Below are positions 44,030 to 56,049 of a stretch of DNA of 64,000 bases, one piece after another. Below the pieces are notes generated by a model. That model was not told the origin of the DNA and searched no databases. It saw only the letters and a list, made by a program, of their open reading frames with translations. Source of the stretch: Bathymodiolus brooksi (Eukaryota > Mollusca > Bivalvia > Mytilida > Modiolidae). The DNA lies in contig OY804588.1 of the NCBI GenBank assembly GCA_963680875.1, forward strand, positions 61,454,369 to 61,518,368, given 5' to 3'. The translations under genes were made by a program, and so were the position numbers. Each line of letters starts with the position of its first letter. Position 1 is the first letter of the stretch.

Positions 44030-45647
44030 AGCTCACCTTGCCAAAGGCAATTTGAGCTTTTGCCATCACTTGGCATCTGTTGTCCGTCGTCTGTCGTCCG
44101 TTAACTTTTCACATTTTAATCTTCTCCTCTGAAACCTCTTAGCCAAATGAACTGAAACTTGGTAGGAAGCATCTATGGAAGGTCCTCTATAAAGTTTGCT
44201 CATTTCGTCCCGATCCATTAACAAACATGGTTGCCACAGGCAATTCTTGTTTCTGATTGGTCGATTTTTAAATATCTTCTCCTCTGAAACCGCTTGGACA
44301 AATGAACCGAAACTTGACTGGAAGCATCTATGGAAGATCCTCTGTAAAGATTGCTCATTTCGTCCCGATTCGTTAACAAACATGGCCACCACAGGCGACT
44401 CTTGTTTCTGGTTGGTTAATTTTTTTAATTCTTCTTCTCTGAAACCGTTTTGCCAAATGAACCAAAACTTGGTAGGAAGCATCTTTGGAAGGTCCTCTGT
44501 AAAGATTGCCCATTTTGTCCTGATCCGTTAACAAACATGGTTGCCACAGACAATTCTTGTTTCTGATTGGTTGATTTCTTAAAAGTCTTCTCCTCTGAAA
44601 CCGCTGAGCCAAATAAACTGAAATTTGGTAGGTATCATCTATGGGCGGTCCTCTATAAAGATTGCTCATTTCCTCCTGATCCATTAACATACATGGCTGC
44701 CACAGGCAATTCTTGTTTCTGATTGGTTGATTTCTAAAAATCTTCTTCTTTTAAAACCACTTTGCCAAATGAACCGAAACATGGTAGGAATCATCTATGG
44801 AAGGTCCTCTATAAAGTTTGCTCATTTCGTCCCGATCTATTAACAAACATGGCTGCCACAGGCTATTCTTGTTTCTGATTGGCTGATTTTTAAGATTCTT
44901 TTCCTCTGAAACGATTTTGCCAAATGAACCGAAACTTGGTAGGAAGCATCTATGGAAGGTCCTCTAATTAGTTTGCTAATTTTGTCCCACTCTATTAACA
45001 AATATGGCCGCCACAGGCGATTCTTGTTTCTGATTGGCTGATATTTAAAATTCTTCTCCTCTGAAACCGTTTTGCCAAATGAACCGAAACATGGTAGGAA
45101 GCATCTATGGAAAGTCCTCTATGAAGATTGCTCATTTCGTCCCGATCCCTTAACAAACATGGCTGCCACAGGCAATTCTTGTTTCTGATTGGTCAATTTC
45201 TAAGAAATCTTCTCCTCTGAAACCACTTTGCCAAATGAACCGAAACTTGACAGGAAGCATCTATGGAAGGGCCTCTATAGGGATTGCTTATTTCGTTTTG
45301 ATCCGTAGACAAACATGGCCACCATAGGCAATGCTTGTTTCTGATTGGTCGATTTCTAAAAATCCTCTTCTCTGAAACTGCTTAGCCAAATGAACCGAAA
45401 CTTGGTAGGAAACATATATGGAAGGTGCTATATAAAGATTGCTAATTTTGTCCCAATCTGTTTACAAACATGGCTGCCATAGGCAATTCTTGTTCCTGGT
45501 TGGTCGATTCCTAAAAATCTTCTTCTCTGTAACTGCTTAGCCAAATGAACCAAAATTTGGTGGGAAGCACCTATGGAAGGTAATTCTGTATTAAACTTCC
45601 TCGAAGTACAATGGAAGGTGAGCGACACAGGCTCAGTGGAATCTGGT
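44030..45647 (+). mobile_element. AGCTCACC-type repeat element with internally amplified 155-bp units, inserted in the ~50-bp array
   Basis: Begins AGCTCACCTTGCC and ends with the inverted terminus AAGGTGAGCG plus about 25 bp. Inside, a unit of 155 bp (CCTCTGAAACC, TTGGTAGGAAGCATCTATGG, CATGG..GCCACAGGC, TTCTTGTTTCTGATTGG) is repeated about 9-10 times from 44121. The flanking minisatellite reads continuously across the insertion. The many open frames inside are artefacts of the near-multiple-of-three period. Confidence 0.82.
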
Positions 45648-45684
45648 TGATTGTAAATATTTGTGAATTCTGGATTCAAGTTAA

Positions 45685-46914
45685 TGAAGTTATATGTTTT
45701 AGGTGTGGTTAGGAGAGTGGATGGGGGTCATGTCGAGGTGTGATCGATGCAATCTTTAATGTCGCATAAAGTATGTCAGTCACTATTAAAATAGACCACC
45801 ACAGTTAACATTTTTCTAGCTGAAATATCATTGACATTTTAAAATAAAGTTACGAGGAGACTATTTAAATATTTTTTTTGCTGTATTGCGCTTTATATCT
45901 GCGGTGTCGAAATTTGACGGTTTTATAATTCAGATTTATTTTGACAGATTTATGAAAAGTAACTATTTTTTGTTTATTTTTTTATTATTTATTATTTATT
46001 GTGGATAGATTACAATAAGCTAATTATTTTAAAACGAGATAATTGATTTCATTAATATTTAATTATGACTTAATTAACTGGTATTCCTAATTAATCAATC
46101 TTTGTTCCGATTGTAATGTTATTTTAACAATAAAACATATACTTGTTGAATGTCAATTTGATACGTCATGTCATGTTTTAGTCAAAGTTAATTTAAGATT
46201 AAAACAAATCAGTTTATTGCCAATTTTAATACTGGAGATGTGTGGATTGGTTTGTAATAAAACGTTATAGTTGAGTGACTTCACCTATAAATACTAGTAG
46301 ATTTTAGGTTACGATATCTCCTAATTTGTGAAATATTGGCAGTGTTTATATTTGGCACTTTTGGTCAAATTCGTCAATAGCGCCAAAATAAAACCACTGC
46401 CAAAAATAGGTGCTATGCAGTCCTTTGAGTCATCTAGAATGTGAAATAACAAGGTTTGAAAGTATGTATCTACAAAATTTATTTGTATATATATACACAT
46501 ATACTATTTTTGTATATTGCTGCAAATAATTCCATAATACAGGGTCAGTGTTACTGGTTTTTAACATCACTTGTAACAATATTTCAGCTATATACCGTGG
46601 GTTGACTTTTGTGTGTCGGTCAGGATGACCCTAGAAGTTCTTTAACATGTTAAACAACTTGAATACATTAAATACACATTTTTACTGTGTTAGTTACTGT
46701 ATATAAATATTCAGATACCTTTTTATTAGAACACAGATATCTGCTCCAAGGGTTAAAGTTCATCAAGATGTAAATATAGTAAAGCAGGAATAATTGTTAA
46801 CATATATATGTGCATGTAATTTTCATCTTTGAAATATTTACTTTGTTACAAAAATATAATATGTACATATTTTGCATTAAAAAAAATTAAAAATTATGAT
46901 TTTATTCCATACAA
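45685..46914. other. No gene recognised
   Basis: AT-rich sequence. A SINE1 3'-end fragment at about 46549-46600 (complement of AACATCACTTGTAACAATAT) is the only assignable piece. Confidence 0.35.
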
Positions 46915-47022
46915 TGTTTGTTTGATGATGTTTAATGCCACTTTCAACAATTTTCAGTTATATCGTGGCGGTCAGTTTTATTGCTGGAGGAAACAGGAGT
47001 ACTCAGAGAAAACCACCAAGCC
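46915..47022 (-). mobile_element. SINE1 3' half
   Basis: TTGTTTGATGATGTTTAATG through GGTCAGTTTTATTGCTGG to AGAAAACCACC; the head is lost. Confidence 0.82.
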
Positions 47023-47110
47023 AGGAAAGTGAACGATCATGTATTTGTGTCACACAAATTGTGTGTTAGGGGTGTCAATTGTGCCTCTTTCTACTGTTTT
47101 GAAAGTTATT

Positions 47111-47506
47111 ATACCCCCCGCAATGAAGTTGTAGGGGGATATACTGGTTTCACCATGTATGTCCGTCCGTCTGTAGACAAATCCTATGGCGTACGATAAC
47201 TTGAGTTGTGTTTCTTAAAAACTTTTAAAATTTTATCAGCTGTTTACTGGTGAAGAGAGGAGGATCCCTTTCATTTTTGACGATTTTCACTTTTGCCGTT
47301 CCAGAGTTATTGGACTTGATATGACGGAAAATAGGATTTTTGCCCTATGTCGTATGATAACTTGAGTAGTGTTTCTCAGAATGTTTTGAAATTTTATCAG
47401 CAGCTTACCGGTGAAGAGAGGAGGGTCCCTTTCATTTTTGGTCGGAACAATCAGTAATGTTTTGGTTATGGAAATAGGTTGGACAGATGTGGGGAGCGGG
47501 GGGTAT
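47111..47506. mobile_element. Dispersed element with ATACCCCCCGC ends
   Basis: ATACCCCCCGC at the left is inverted as GCGGGGGGTAT at the right. The interior has a two-fold direct repeat (GATAACTTGAGT.GTGTTTCT and GGTGAAGAGAGGAGG.TCCC) about 155 bp apart. Non-coding. Confidence 0.7.
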
Positions 47507-47880
47507 ATCTTAGTGAGCTGTGCTCACAGTAATACTAGTTTTGGAATTGATCAGAGAGTGTGGTATTTTTTGTTTTTCATAATTTTCCTATCAGTATTAG
47601 TCGGCAAGTAAACAACCCACAATGGCACTCCTGGTTTATCCTAACTACAGAACATGAAGATGACAGGAACATTAGCTTTGTTAGACAGGCCACGTAAACA
47701 AATATTTAATTGTATAAGAGGAAATTTACATGTCGGAGAGATTTGTGTTTTTATGCATGTCACCAAGATGCACAAAAGTAACCACATGTGAATTTTTTTT
47801 TATTCCATGCGTTATTTTAAACATATTTTATTGTCCAAAAATACCAAAGATAAATGAATAAAACAAGTTGTAACACGATG

Positions 47881-48300
47881 GGTGCTACTAGTGGAGCAGG
47901 AACTGCTTACCATTCCGGATCACCTGAACTCTATTCATTGTTGGTTGGCTGGTTGGTGTTATGGTGTTTAACGCCACTTTCAACAATATTTCAGTTATAT
48001 CTTGGCAGTCAGTTTTATTGATGAAGAAAACCGGAGAAAACCACCAACCTGCCACAAGTAACAAACAAAACTTTATCACATAATGTTGTACACATCGCAG
48101 GAACTGCTTACCCTTCCGGAGCACCTGAGTTCACCCCCTGTTTTTAGTGGGGTTCGTGTTACTCGATCTTTAGTTTTATATGTAATGTTTTGTTGATCGT
48201 TGTTTATTCTATTTCTGTTGGCCATTGTGTTGTCTGTCCTTCAATTTATGGATTCTGATTACCTCCCTTTGGTATCTTCAAACTCTTCTTGTAAACTTAT
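47881..48300 (+). mobile_element. RT-tail copy interrupted by a SINE1
   Basis: Left piece CTACTAGTGGAGCAGGAACT to CACCTGAAC (47886-47929). After the SINE the tail restarts at GCAGGAACTGCTTACCCTTC (48097) and runs to GGTATCTTCAAACTC. The block GCAGGAACTGCTTACC is therefore present on both sides, about 35 bp duplicated. Confidence 0.8.
47941..48096 (-). mobile_element. SINE1, head truncated, inside an RT-tail copy
   Basis: Begins TTGGTTGGCTGGTTGG and stops at TGTACACATCG; the tRNA-like head is missing. Its 3' side (CTCTATTCATTGTTGG) is shared with the copy at 50172. Confidence 0.82.
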
Positions 48301-48397
48301 GAAGTCTTCTCCTGTGTTCAAATTATAACAATAATGTTTTCACAAAAAATACCTAGCAACTGTACATTTCTTAAACTAGGATAACACTTCTGTGACA

Positions 48398-48645
48398 TGG
48401 TTGGTTTATGATATTTAACAACACTTTCAACAATATTTCCGTTGTATCGTGGCGATCAGTTTTATTGGTGGAGGAAACCGGAGAAAACCACAGACCTGTC
48501 ACAAGTGACTGACAAACTTTATCACATTATGTTGTATCGAGTACACCTTGTCATGAGTGGGATTCCAGCTCACAACTTAGTGATGATAGGCATTGATCAT
48601 GATTTCTCAGGTAGTTGTAAATCCAAATACCAAAAGATCCGAGCT
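48398..48645 (-). mobile_element. SINE1, near full length
   Basis: Runs from ATGGTTGGTTTATGATATTT to TTGTAAATCCAAATACC. It splits a diverged ~140-bp repeat (48345-48735) related to the array at 60740-61690. Confidence 0.82.
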
Positions 48646-48735
48646 GGGACATGGAACAATTGGATTTCAAGATATTTGAATTTCAGCTTTAGTAAATATT
48701 CCTGGAAGACTATAGCTATCAGGCCTATTATTTAG

Positions 48736-50059
48736 TGCAACAGTGGGGATATTTGTTTCACATTCATGCAATTGGTGGATATTTTATTATCATTGATAGA
48801 ATTTTTGGGCCCAAACTGAGAGGAGATCTATGTATAAAAATATTCTAAAGAACCAGGAATGGAAATGCAACTGTATTTTTCATGAGGCAGCATTATGCAA
48901 TATTTCAGTTATATCGTTCTTGGGAACTAAAAAAGTAACATATGCTATGATTTAAATCGTCTTCCAAGTGAAAGATATAGGCTGAAGTGAGACTCTAGTT
49001 TTAAGGACAATTTGTATGCTATTTTTTCTATTGCATCCCTAAGAAGAAATCGTGTCTGGTGTATTCCATCAGATTCGCTCTAGCTTTTACCGTTTCCGAG
49101 ATATGAGATGTTCAACGCCCAAACTTTTGGATTTTTTTTTTTTATTTAAGTCAGATTTTAATTTTTGTTCTCTTAAAACACCTTTCAAACTAATTTTAGC
49201 CAGTGATGACTTTTACTGGAAATATAGTTGAAGAAAACCGTCGAAAATTGTAAATTCAGAGAAACTGTCAACACCGGACACACAAGACACAGGACGAAGA
49301 TAAATGAAAAATAATTAACAACATAATCATGTTCAGTAAAACTGGTTCAGGAGGAATACTCTGTCGACTTACTATGCACATATCATGCTACGCTCGTTGT
49401 AACCCTTTATTTTATGTGTGTTCCTCTTGATAATATTGCCCTTTCAGTAGTATTGCCAACAGATTACGGGTTACTTTTACCCTTTCAGAGCTAAAATTGC
49501 ACTTATACATAGTTCTTTGATCATTAATTATTTTTCATCGAATTTCAATGGGATTTTTGTATTTGCCTTCATTTTTGCAAGGTCTCCGAATATACAGGCG
49601 ATTTTCTATTTGGCCTAAGGGATGCATTTTGCGACTTGCTGTGGTCACATCATGCTGCGTTAGTCGAAACACAAATGTCAATTTTCACATAAGTAGCAAT
49701 GAAATTAGTTATATATGGTTTATTATTGACTGGGTGACAGACAGACAGACGAATTGGTCAGACACATATTATCTACAGCATATAACTGCACTAGCACTGT
49801 TAATTCCTTAGCATATTTTTACCAAGTTTATCTTGAAGCCTTGTATCAATAGCCAAGGTTGCAACCAGAGTTATGCCCCTTGAAAACTATCATTTACGTC
49901 ATGGAGAATAATGTATTACGATTGGTCGATATTTGATGGGGAAAATCCAAGAAACTAATGAAACACTCGCAGGGAAAAACTGTCTATATCCATTCACAAT
50001 TTCTTTCAGATCTGACAAACAATATATCGCCCTCATAGAGAATAATGACTTCAGTGGTT
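48736..50059. other. No gene recognised
   Basis: A repeat fragment at about 49236-49312 is shared with 19080-19180. Short frames are unsupported. Confidence 0.3.
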
Positions 50060-50500
50060 GATATGTGTCGATGAACAATGCATATTCTCAAAACAGACAC
50101 TTAATTTCGTTCGAATCCTAAATCCAAGTACCTTTAACAAAGTTTCAGTTTAAAAGTTTTATATATTACACTCTATTCATTGTTGGCTGGCAGGTTGGTG
50201 TTATGGTGTTTAACGCCACTTTCAACAATATTTCAGTTATATCTTGGCGGTCAGTTTTATTGATGAAGGAAACCTGAGAAAACCACCAACCTGCCACAAG
50301 TAACAAATAAAACTTTATCACATAATGTTGTACACATCGCCCTGATCGAGATTCGAACTCACAACATCAGTGGTGATAGGCACGATGGCCCCTTGCCTGA
50401 TTATATGAGTCAATGAACAATGCATATTCTCAAAACAGATCTACACTTAATTTCGTTCGAATCCTTAATCCAAGTGCCTTTATCAGATGAAAAGCTTTAT
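50060..50500. repeat. Direct duplication of about 110 bp flanking a SINE1
   Basis: GAACAATGCATATTCTCAAA and TTAATTTCGTTCGAATCC occur at about 50070-50130 and again at 50410-50480, on either side of the SINE1 at 50172-50400. Confidence 0.8.
50172..50400 (-). mobile_element. SINE1, near full length
   Basis: 3' end TTGGCTGGCAGGTTGG, B-box-like GATTCGAACTC, and head ending CACGATGGCCCC after a small deletion. Confidence 0.88.
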
Positions 50501-50723
50501 TTATAGACGATATATTACATAAAACCACGTCATTCATTGTAAATTCTAAGGTAGAATCTATGGACAGTTCTAGAAAATAGCCTCAATCCGATCTGGCATC
50601 TGGAATTAATTTAAATCAAAAACCGTTAGCTTAGTCCTCATAGATTTTGCAACAATTCAAGCACACATTTAGTTTCCAGGTTCAGTTCAGTGGCTTGTGA
50701 GAAGAATTCAAAAGAGTTAGGGT

Positions 50724-50850
50724 TATGGTGTTTAACGTCACTTTCAACAATATTTCAGCTATATCTTGGCAGTCAGTTTTATTGGTGGAGAAACCGGAGT
50801 ACCCGGAGAAAACCACCACCTAACGCAAGTCACTGACAAACTTTAATGAA
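50724..50850 (-). mobile_element. SINE1 3' half
   Basis: GGTTATGGTGTTTAACGTC to CACTGACAAACTTTA; the head is lost. Confidence 0.82.
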
Positions 50851-51104
50851 TTGAAAATACAGTGTCTCAACTGAGAACAGATATATTAAGAACCTAAGAA
50901 TTTCTACTAGTATCTGTTTCCTTTACTACCTTCCGGAATTGTGATTTCACGACGGGCGCATTAATGGAACAGGTAATGGTAATCTAGAGTACCTCTCACC
51001 CCTCCCGGATTTGTGTTAGATTATGCTATCGGAGATTTTGGCTTATTTGTTTTACTTTACCTTTCTTTATAAATTGTACTGTTGTTTGTTTGTTTATTGT
51101 ATCC

Positions 51105-53434
51105 GAACTGTCTGGTTTATTAGAAATAGCTGACAGAACTGTCTGGTTTACTAGAAATAGCTGACAGAACTGTCTGGTTTACTAGAAATAGCTGACGGAA
51201 CTGTCTGGTTTACTAGAAATAGCTGACAGAACTGTCTGGTTTACTAGAAATAGCTGACAGAACTATCTGGTTTACTAGAAATAGCTGACAGAACTGTCTG
51301 GTTTACTAGAAATAGCTGACAGAACTGTCTGGTTTACTAGAAATAGCTGACAGAACTGTCTGGTTTACTAGAAATAGCTGACAGAACTGTCTGGTTTACT
51401 AGAAATAGCTGACAGAACTGTCTGGTTTACTAGAAATAGCTGACAGAACTGTCTGGTTTACTAGAAATAGCTGCCAGAACTGTCTGGTTTACTAGAAATA
51501 GCTGCCAGAACTGTCTGGTTTACTAGAAATAGCTGCCAGAACTGTCTGGTTTACTAGAAATAACTGACAGAACTGTCTGGTTTACTAGAAATAGCTGACA
51601 GAACTATCTGGTTTACTAGAAATAGCTGACAAAACTGTCTGGTTTACTAGAAATAGCTGACAGAACTGTCTGGTTTACTAGAAATAGCTGACAGAACTGT
51701 CTGGTTTACTAGAAATAGCTGACAGAACTGTCTGGTTTACTAGAAATAGCTGACAGAACTGTCTGGTTTACTAGAAATAGCTGACAGAACTGTCTGGTTT
51801 ACTAGAAATAGCTGACAGAACTGTCTGGTTTACTAGAAATAGCTGACAGAACTGTCTGGTTTACTAGAAATAGCTGCCAGAACTGTCTGGTTTACTAGAA
51901 ATAGCTGCCAGAACTGTCTGGTTTACTAGAAATAGCTGCCAGAACTGTCTGGTTTACTAGAAATAACTGACAGAACTGTCTGGTTTACTAGAAATAGCTG
52001 ACAGAACTATCTGGTTTACTAGAAATAGCTGACAAAACTGTCTGGTTTACTAGAAATAGCTGACAGAACTGTCTGGTTTACTAGAAATAGCTGACAGAAC
52101 TGTCTGGTTTACTAGAAATAGCTGACAGAACTGTCTGGTTTACTAGAAATAGCTGACAGAACTGTCTGGTTTACTAGAAATAGCTGACAGAACTGTCTGG
52201 TTTACTAGAAATAGCTGACAGAACTGTCTGGTTTACTAGAAATAGCTGACAGAACTGTCTGGTTTACTAGAAATAGCTGACAGAACTGTCTGGTTTACTA
52301 GAAATAGCTGACAGAACTGTCTAGTTTACTAGAAATAGCTGACAGAACTGTCTGGTTTACTAGAAATAGCTGACAGAACTGTCTGGTTTACTAGAAATAG
52401 CTAACAGAACTGTCTGGTTTACTAGAAATAGTTGACAGGACTGTCTGGTTTACTAGAAATAGCTAACAGAACAGTCTGGTTTACTAGAAATAGCTGACAG
52501 AACTGTCTGGTTTACTAGAAATAGCTGACAGAACTGTCTGGTTTACTAGAAATAGCTGACAGAACTGTCTGGTTTACTAGAAATAGCTGACAGAACTGTC
52601 TGGTTTACTAGAAATAGCTGACAGAACTGTCTGGTTTACTAGAAATAGCTGACAGAACTGTCTGGTTTACTAGAAATAGCTGACAGAACTGTCTGGTTTA
52701 CTAGAAATAGCTGACAGAACTGTCTGGTTTACTAGAAATAGCTGACAGAACTGTCTGGTTTACTAGAAATAGCTGACAGAACTGTCTGATTTACTAGAAA
52801 TAGCTGACAAAACTGTCTGGTTTACTAGAAATAGCTGACAGAACTGTCTGGTTTACTAGAAATAGCTGACAGAACAATCTGGTTTACTAGAAATAGCTGA
52901 CAGAACTGTCTGGTTTACTAGAAATAGCTGACAGAACTGTCTGGTTTACTAGAAATAGCTGACAGAACTGTCTGGTTTACTAGAAATAGCTGACAGAACT
53001 GTCTGGTTTACTAGAAATAGCTGACAGAACTGTCTGGTTTACTAGAAATAGCTGACAGAACTGTCTGGTTTACTAGAAATAGCCGACAGAACTGTCTGGT
53101 TTACTAGAAATAGCCGACAGAACTGTCTGGTTTACTAGAAATAGCCGACAGAACTGTCTGGTTTACTAGAAATAGCCGACAAAACTGTCTGGTTTACTAG
53201 AAATAGCCGACAGAACTGTCTGGTTTACTAGAAATAGCTGACAGAACTGTCTGGTTTACTAGAAATAGCTGACAGAACTGTCTGGTTTACTAGAAATAGC
53301 TGACAGAACTGTCTGGTTTACTAGAAATAGCTGACAGAACTGTCTGGTTTACTAGAAATAGCTGACAGAACTGTCTGGTTTACTAGAAATAGCTGACAGA
53401 ACTGTCTGGTTTACTAGAAATAGCTCACAGAACT
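51105..53434. repeat. 31-bp satellite array, about 75 copies, with 13-unit higher-order repeat
   Basis: The unit is GAACTGTCTGGTTTACTAGA plus AATAGCTGACA. Variant units (CTGCCAG x3, AAATAACTG, AACTATCTGG, GACAAAACTG) recur in the same order exactly 403 bp (13 units) apart: 51471/51874, 51561/51964, 51628/52031. A block with AGCCGACAG lies near 53080-53210. Adjacent units create GACAGAACTGTC, a near-palindrome. The period is not a multiple of three and no long frame exists. Confidence 0.97.
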
Positions 53435-53487
53435 TGGGTGGGTACTCTGTGTTCATTCTTTGGTAAACTATTCCCATTGTATACCGG

Positions 53488-53668
53488 TATGATCATGGCG
53501 AGACGTACTTGATACAACATTAAGTGATCAAGTTTGTTAGTGACTTGCGACAAATCGGTGGTTTTCTCCGGGTACTCTGGTTTCCTCCACCAATAAGCTT
53601 ACTGCCACGATATAATTGAAATACACGTATTGTTGAAAGTGGTGTTAAACATCATAATCCTATCCCTA
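53488..53668 (+). mobile_element. SINE1, head truncated
   Basis: ATGGCGAGACGTACTTGATA to GGTGTTAAACATC, with a small insertion (ACACGT) before TATTGTTGAAAG. Confidence 0.82.
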
Positions 53669-54029
53669 TATTACTGAAGTTCCATTGATGGCTGCGGAAT
53701 GAAAATTAAATACACAAACTCTCATATAGAACGAGTGAATATTTATAATAAATTTTATATAATTATTCTTTGGTAAGAAAGAAAAAACAATAGTAAGGTT
53801 CTCCTCCCTCAGACATAGGCGATCTTAGCCGATTTTGGCTTTCCTGTTTAGGCCATCTTGTTTTCTTGCTTTAAAGACTTTTAAATTATTTGTCTTTCAA
53901 ATATTTTTGGTTTCAGCGTACCTGTTGAAGGTTATTCTAGAAATACATGGCGCGCACTAAATTTGATATCTACGTTTTTATTTCTACCCTATGTAATCGC
54001 AGTACACCATCCAATCATCAGCTAATAAA
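53669..54029. other. No gene; possible retroelement tail
   Basis: The block AGCGTACCTGTTGAAGGTTA near 53925 resembles GAACGTACATGATGAAGC near 57262, so it is probably a dispersed repeat. Confidence 0.35.
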
Positions 54030-54640
54030 CCACGTCGACGATGTCATGGTTAGCGTGCTCGCCTTGAGTGCAGTATATCGTGGGTTCGAGCCCTGATCCG
54101 GTAAGACCAAAGACTATGAAATTGGTATTTGTTCCTTCTCTGTTAAGGATGGAAAATTAAGAAGTAAGAGCAAAGACTGGTTGGCTCGGAATGAGTATAA
54201 TGTGTCCGAGTAGAACGACATGTCTACCCGCGGTTCGCCCTGATAATAATAAAATTAAGTTCCAAAAGCTCATATTTTTTCATTAAATTAACAACTTTTC
54301 TATATCATTACTTCTTTATTTTAGATTAAAATATGCATTATGTTCATTAAAATACTTTTTAATTATCGGGGCGAACGGACCCACTATTAGGGCGAACGGA
54401 TCCACTATTAGGGCGAACGAACCCAGGGCGAACGGACCCAGGACGAATGTGTAATTAGGGCGAACGGACCCGATACCCATACTGATGTGCCAGTGTGATA
54501 GTCCAACTAAGCGTATTGGACTAGTACAAAGCAGACACCATCATCCTCTCATTGAAATGCAACTTGTGTTCACCATGATATAGCTGCAAAAAATGCACAG
54601 TTGCCGTTAAACAACAATCATTCACTTATTCACTCAGCAT
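54030..54640 (+). mobile_element. SINE2, full length, split by a small insertion
   Basis: Head with GTCATGGTTAGCGTGCTCGC and B-box-like GGGTTCGAGCCC. The body runs to GTCTACCCGCGG (54235) and continues at about 54485 with AGTCCAACTAAGCG through GCCGTTAAACAACAATCA. Confidence 0.82.
54236..54484. mobile_element. Small element inserted in a SINE2
   Basis: Left edge TTCGCCCTGATAATA and right edge TAATTAGGGCGAACGG are inverted. The right half contains the 16-mer AGGGCGAACGGACCCA and variants four to five times. AT-rich interior, non-coding. Confidence 0.6.
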
Positions 54641-55098
54641 CTAATATTGATCCTGGAGGTGATATGGAATTTAAAATCATCACCAAAAACTTACACTTTG
54701 TACCATGATTTGATATTATTTTGTACCGAAGATAAACATATAATATTTATTAATAATAAAAAAAACAACAAAACAAAACAAACAAAATACAGACAACGCT
54801 GCCGGAAGTTCCTTCCTACGTAAAAATTCCGACACGCTTAGATTAAAGGGAAACAGAGAAAGACAGATTGGGCAGCACTCCTCCCTAAATTAAAAGCAAG
54901 ACGACGTACTGAACAGAGATGCTTCGAAAGTGTAGTCTGTTTTTATACGAAACCCGCCTTAAAGTCATATTTAAAATCAGTGTAAATTTAAGGAACACAG
55001 ACAATGACAACACTTTTTTTTTGTACATTCAAAATACATTGAATAATTTACAATGCGTTTTTTTCATAACCATAACACAATTTTGTCGCTTAAAACAT
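54641..55098. other. 3' flank of the minus-strand CaaX-tailed gene
   Basis: TTTATT near 54747 gives a minus-strand AATAAA about 350 bp past the stop. Otherwise unassigned. Confidence 0.35.
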
Positions 55099-55638
55099 CT
55101 AATTCATAACACAACATGTCTTTATTTCGTCTTGCTCCAACACACCTTTTTTACCTTGCAATTCGCGAATCCTGTTTCTATAGAAATTCATTGGCTGATG
55201 AAAATGTTCTTGTAGAAAACGTTGTTTGAAGCACATTATCCCTAACACGCGTTTAGAGTCGCCATTAATGATTATATTGTCCGGAACATTGAAATCCCGA
55301 ACTTGATCTTCAGAATAGAATTCGTTCATGTTCACTCCACATTTCGAGTCATCTTTAAAAAAACATTTGTCCAAAAAATTATCAGGAGAATATGTAGCGC
55401 ACAGTAATAAAAGTTGATCTATATCGAAATTAGTTAATTCGCTCAACTCGTCCTTTTCCATTATTATTTTAACATCTTGGTCATTTCTTATATCAATCAC
55501 CATGGAAACACAACGCATGTAGAGTTGTAAACGTGCATTGAACAGTTTAGGCGGTGAATCGAAATATTCCGAAAATGCTTCAGAGGAAATTTGGAATTCC
55601 TTCGTTAAAGTACTGTAGTTTGTTCTGTTGGCGGCCAT
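55099..55638 (-). CDS. Unrecognised 179-aa protein with CaaX-like C-terminus, paralogue of the 58288 gene
   Basis: The frame is open from 55704, but the likely start is ATG 55638 (AAAATGG, strong context; MAANRTNYSTLTKE). The protein is soluble-looking and helical, with no signal peptide. Conserved with 58288-58884: NARL..Y..CV..V.DIR (34-51), SPD....KCFF.D..KC (84-100), NEFY (105-108), NVP (117-119), VL.IMCFKQ (131-139) and FY.NR.R (152-158). By eye about 48 of 128 aligned residues match (~37%). It ends TCCVMN: a cysteine pair with CVMN in CaaX position, so lipid attachment is possible but the final Asn is atypical. I do not recognise the family. The gene is transcribed away from its paralogue, 2.65 kb between starts. 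Confidence 0.8.
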   Translation of the reverse strand: MAANRTNYSTLTKEFQISSEAFSEYFDSPPKLFNARLQLYMRCVSMVIDIRNDQDVKIIMEKDELSELTNFDIDQLLLLCATYSPDNFLDKCFFKDDSKCGVNMNEFYSEDQVRDFNVPDNIIINGDSKRVLGIMCFKQRFLQEHFHQPMNFYRNRIRELQGKKGVLEQDEIKTCCVMN

Positions 55639-55704
55639 TTTGTTTTCTACTTGTGTTCCGACGTGACAAAATAACATTTGTATGAGGTAACTGAACAAGT
55701 ACAA

Positions 55705-56049
55705 CTAAAAAGTTAAAACAACATGACATTGATTCGTCAAATTTACATGTTACAGACTAAATTTTAATATTTATTTTATAACAATATGATCCTATTGTGG
55801 CTTTACTCCATATGTTTCTTAATTTATGCAAACCAATCATAGCCGTCGATATTTTATATTCCCAAAACACATATACAATGTATCATAATAATATATATGC
55901 ACTTGTATTCGATTTTCGTAAATACACCAATTAAACGGACAGTATCATGGGTACTGATAGATATTTCAAAACAATTCTGACTAGTTATGAATCTTTCAAC
56001 TTATTGTAGACTTTTCTTCCGGAAATGTGTGGCTTTAAGAAAAGTTTAT
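55705..56049. other. 5' flank of the minus-strand CaaX-tailed gene
   Basis: AT-rich; no clear promoter element. Confidence 0.3.

Noticed and set aside
44066..45679. Several overlapping ORFs of 80-140 aa
   Set aside because: They repeat with the 155-bp array and change frame with its indels; no unique coding content.
49548..49811. 87-aa plus-strand ORF
   Set aside because: No motif, no clear context, AT-rich composition.
51105..53434. CRISPR-like array
   Set aside because: Repeats are contiguous with no unique spacers, and the DNA is animal.
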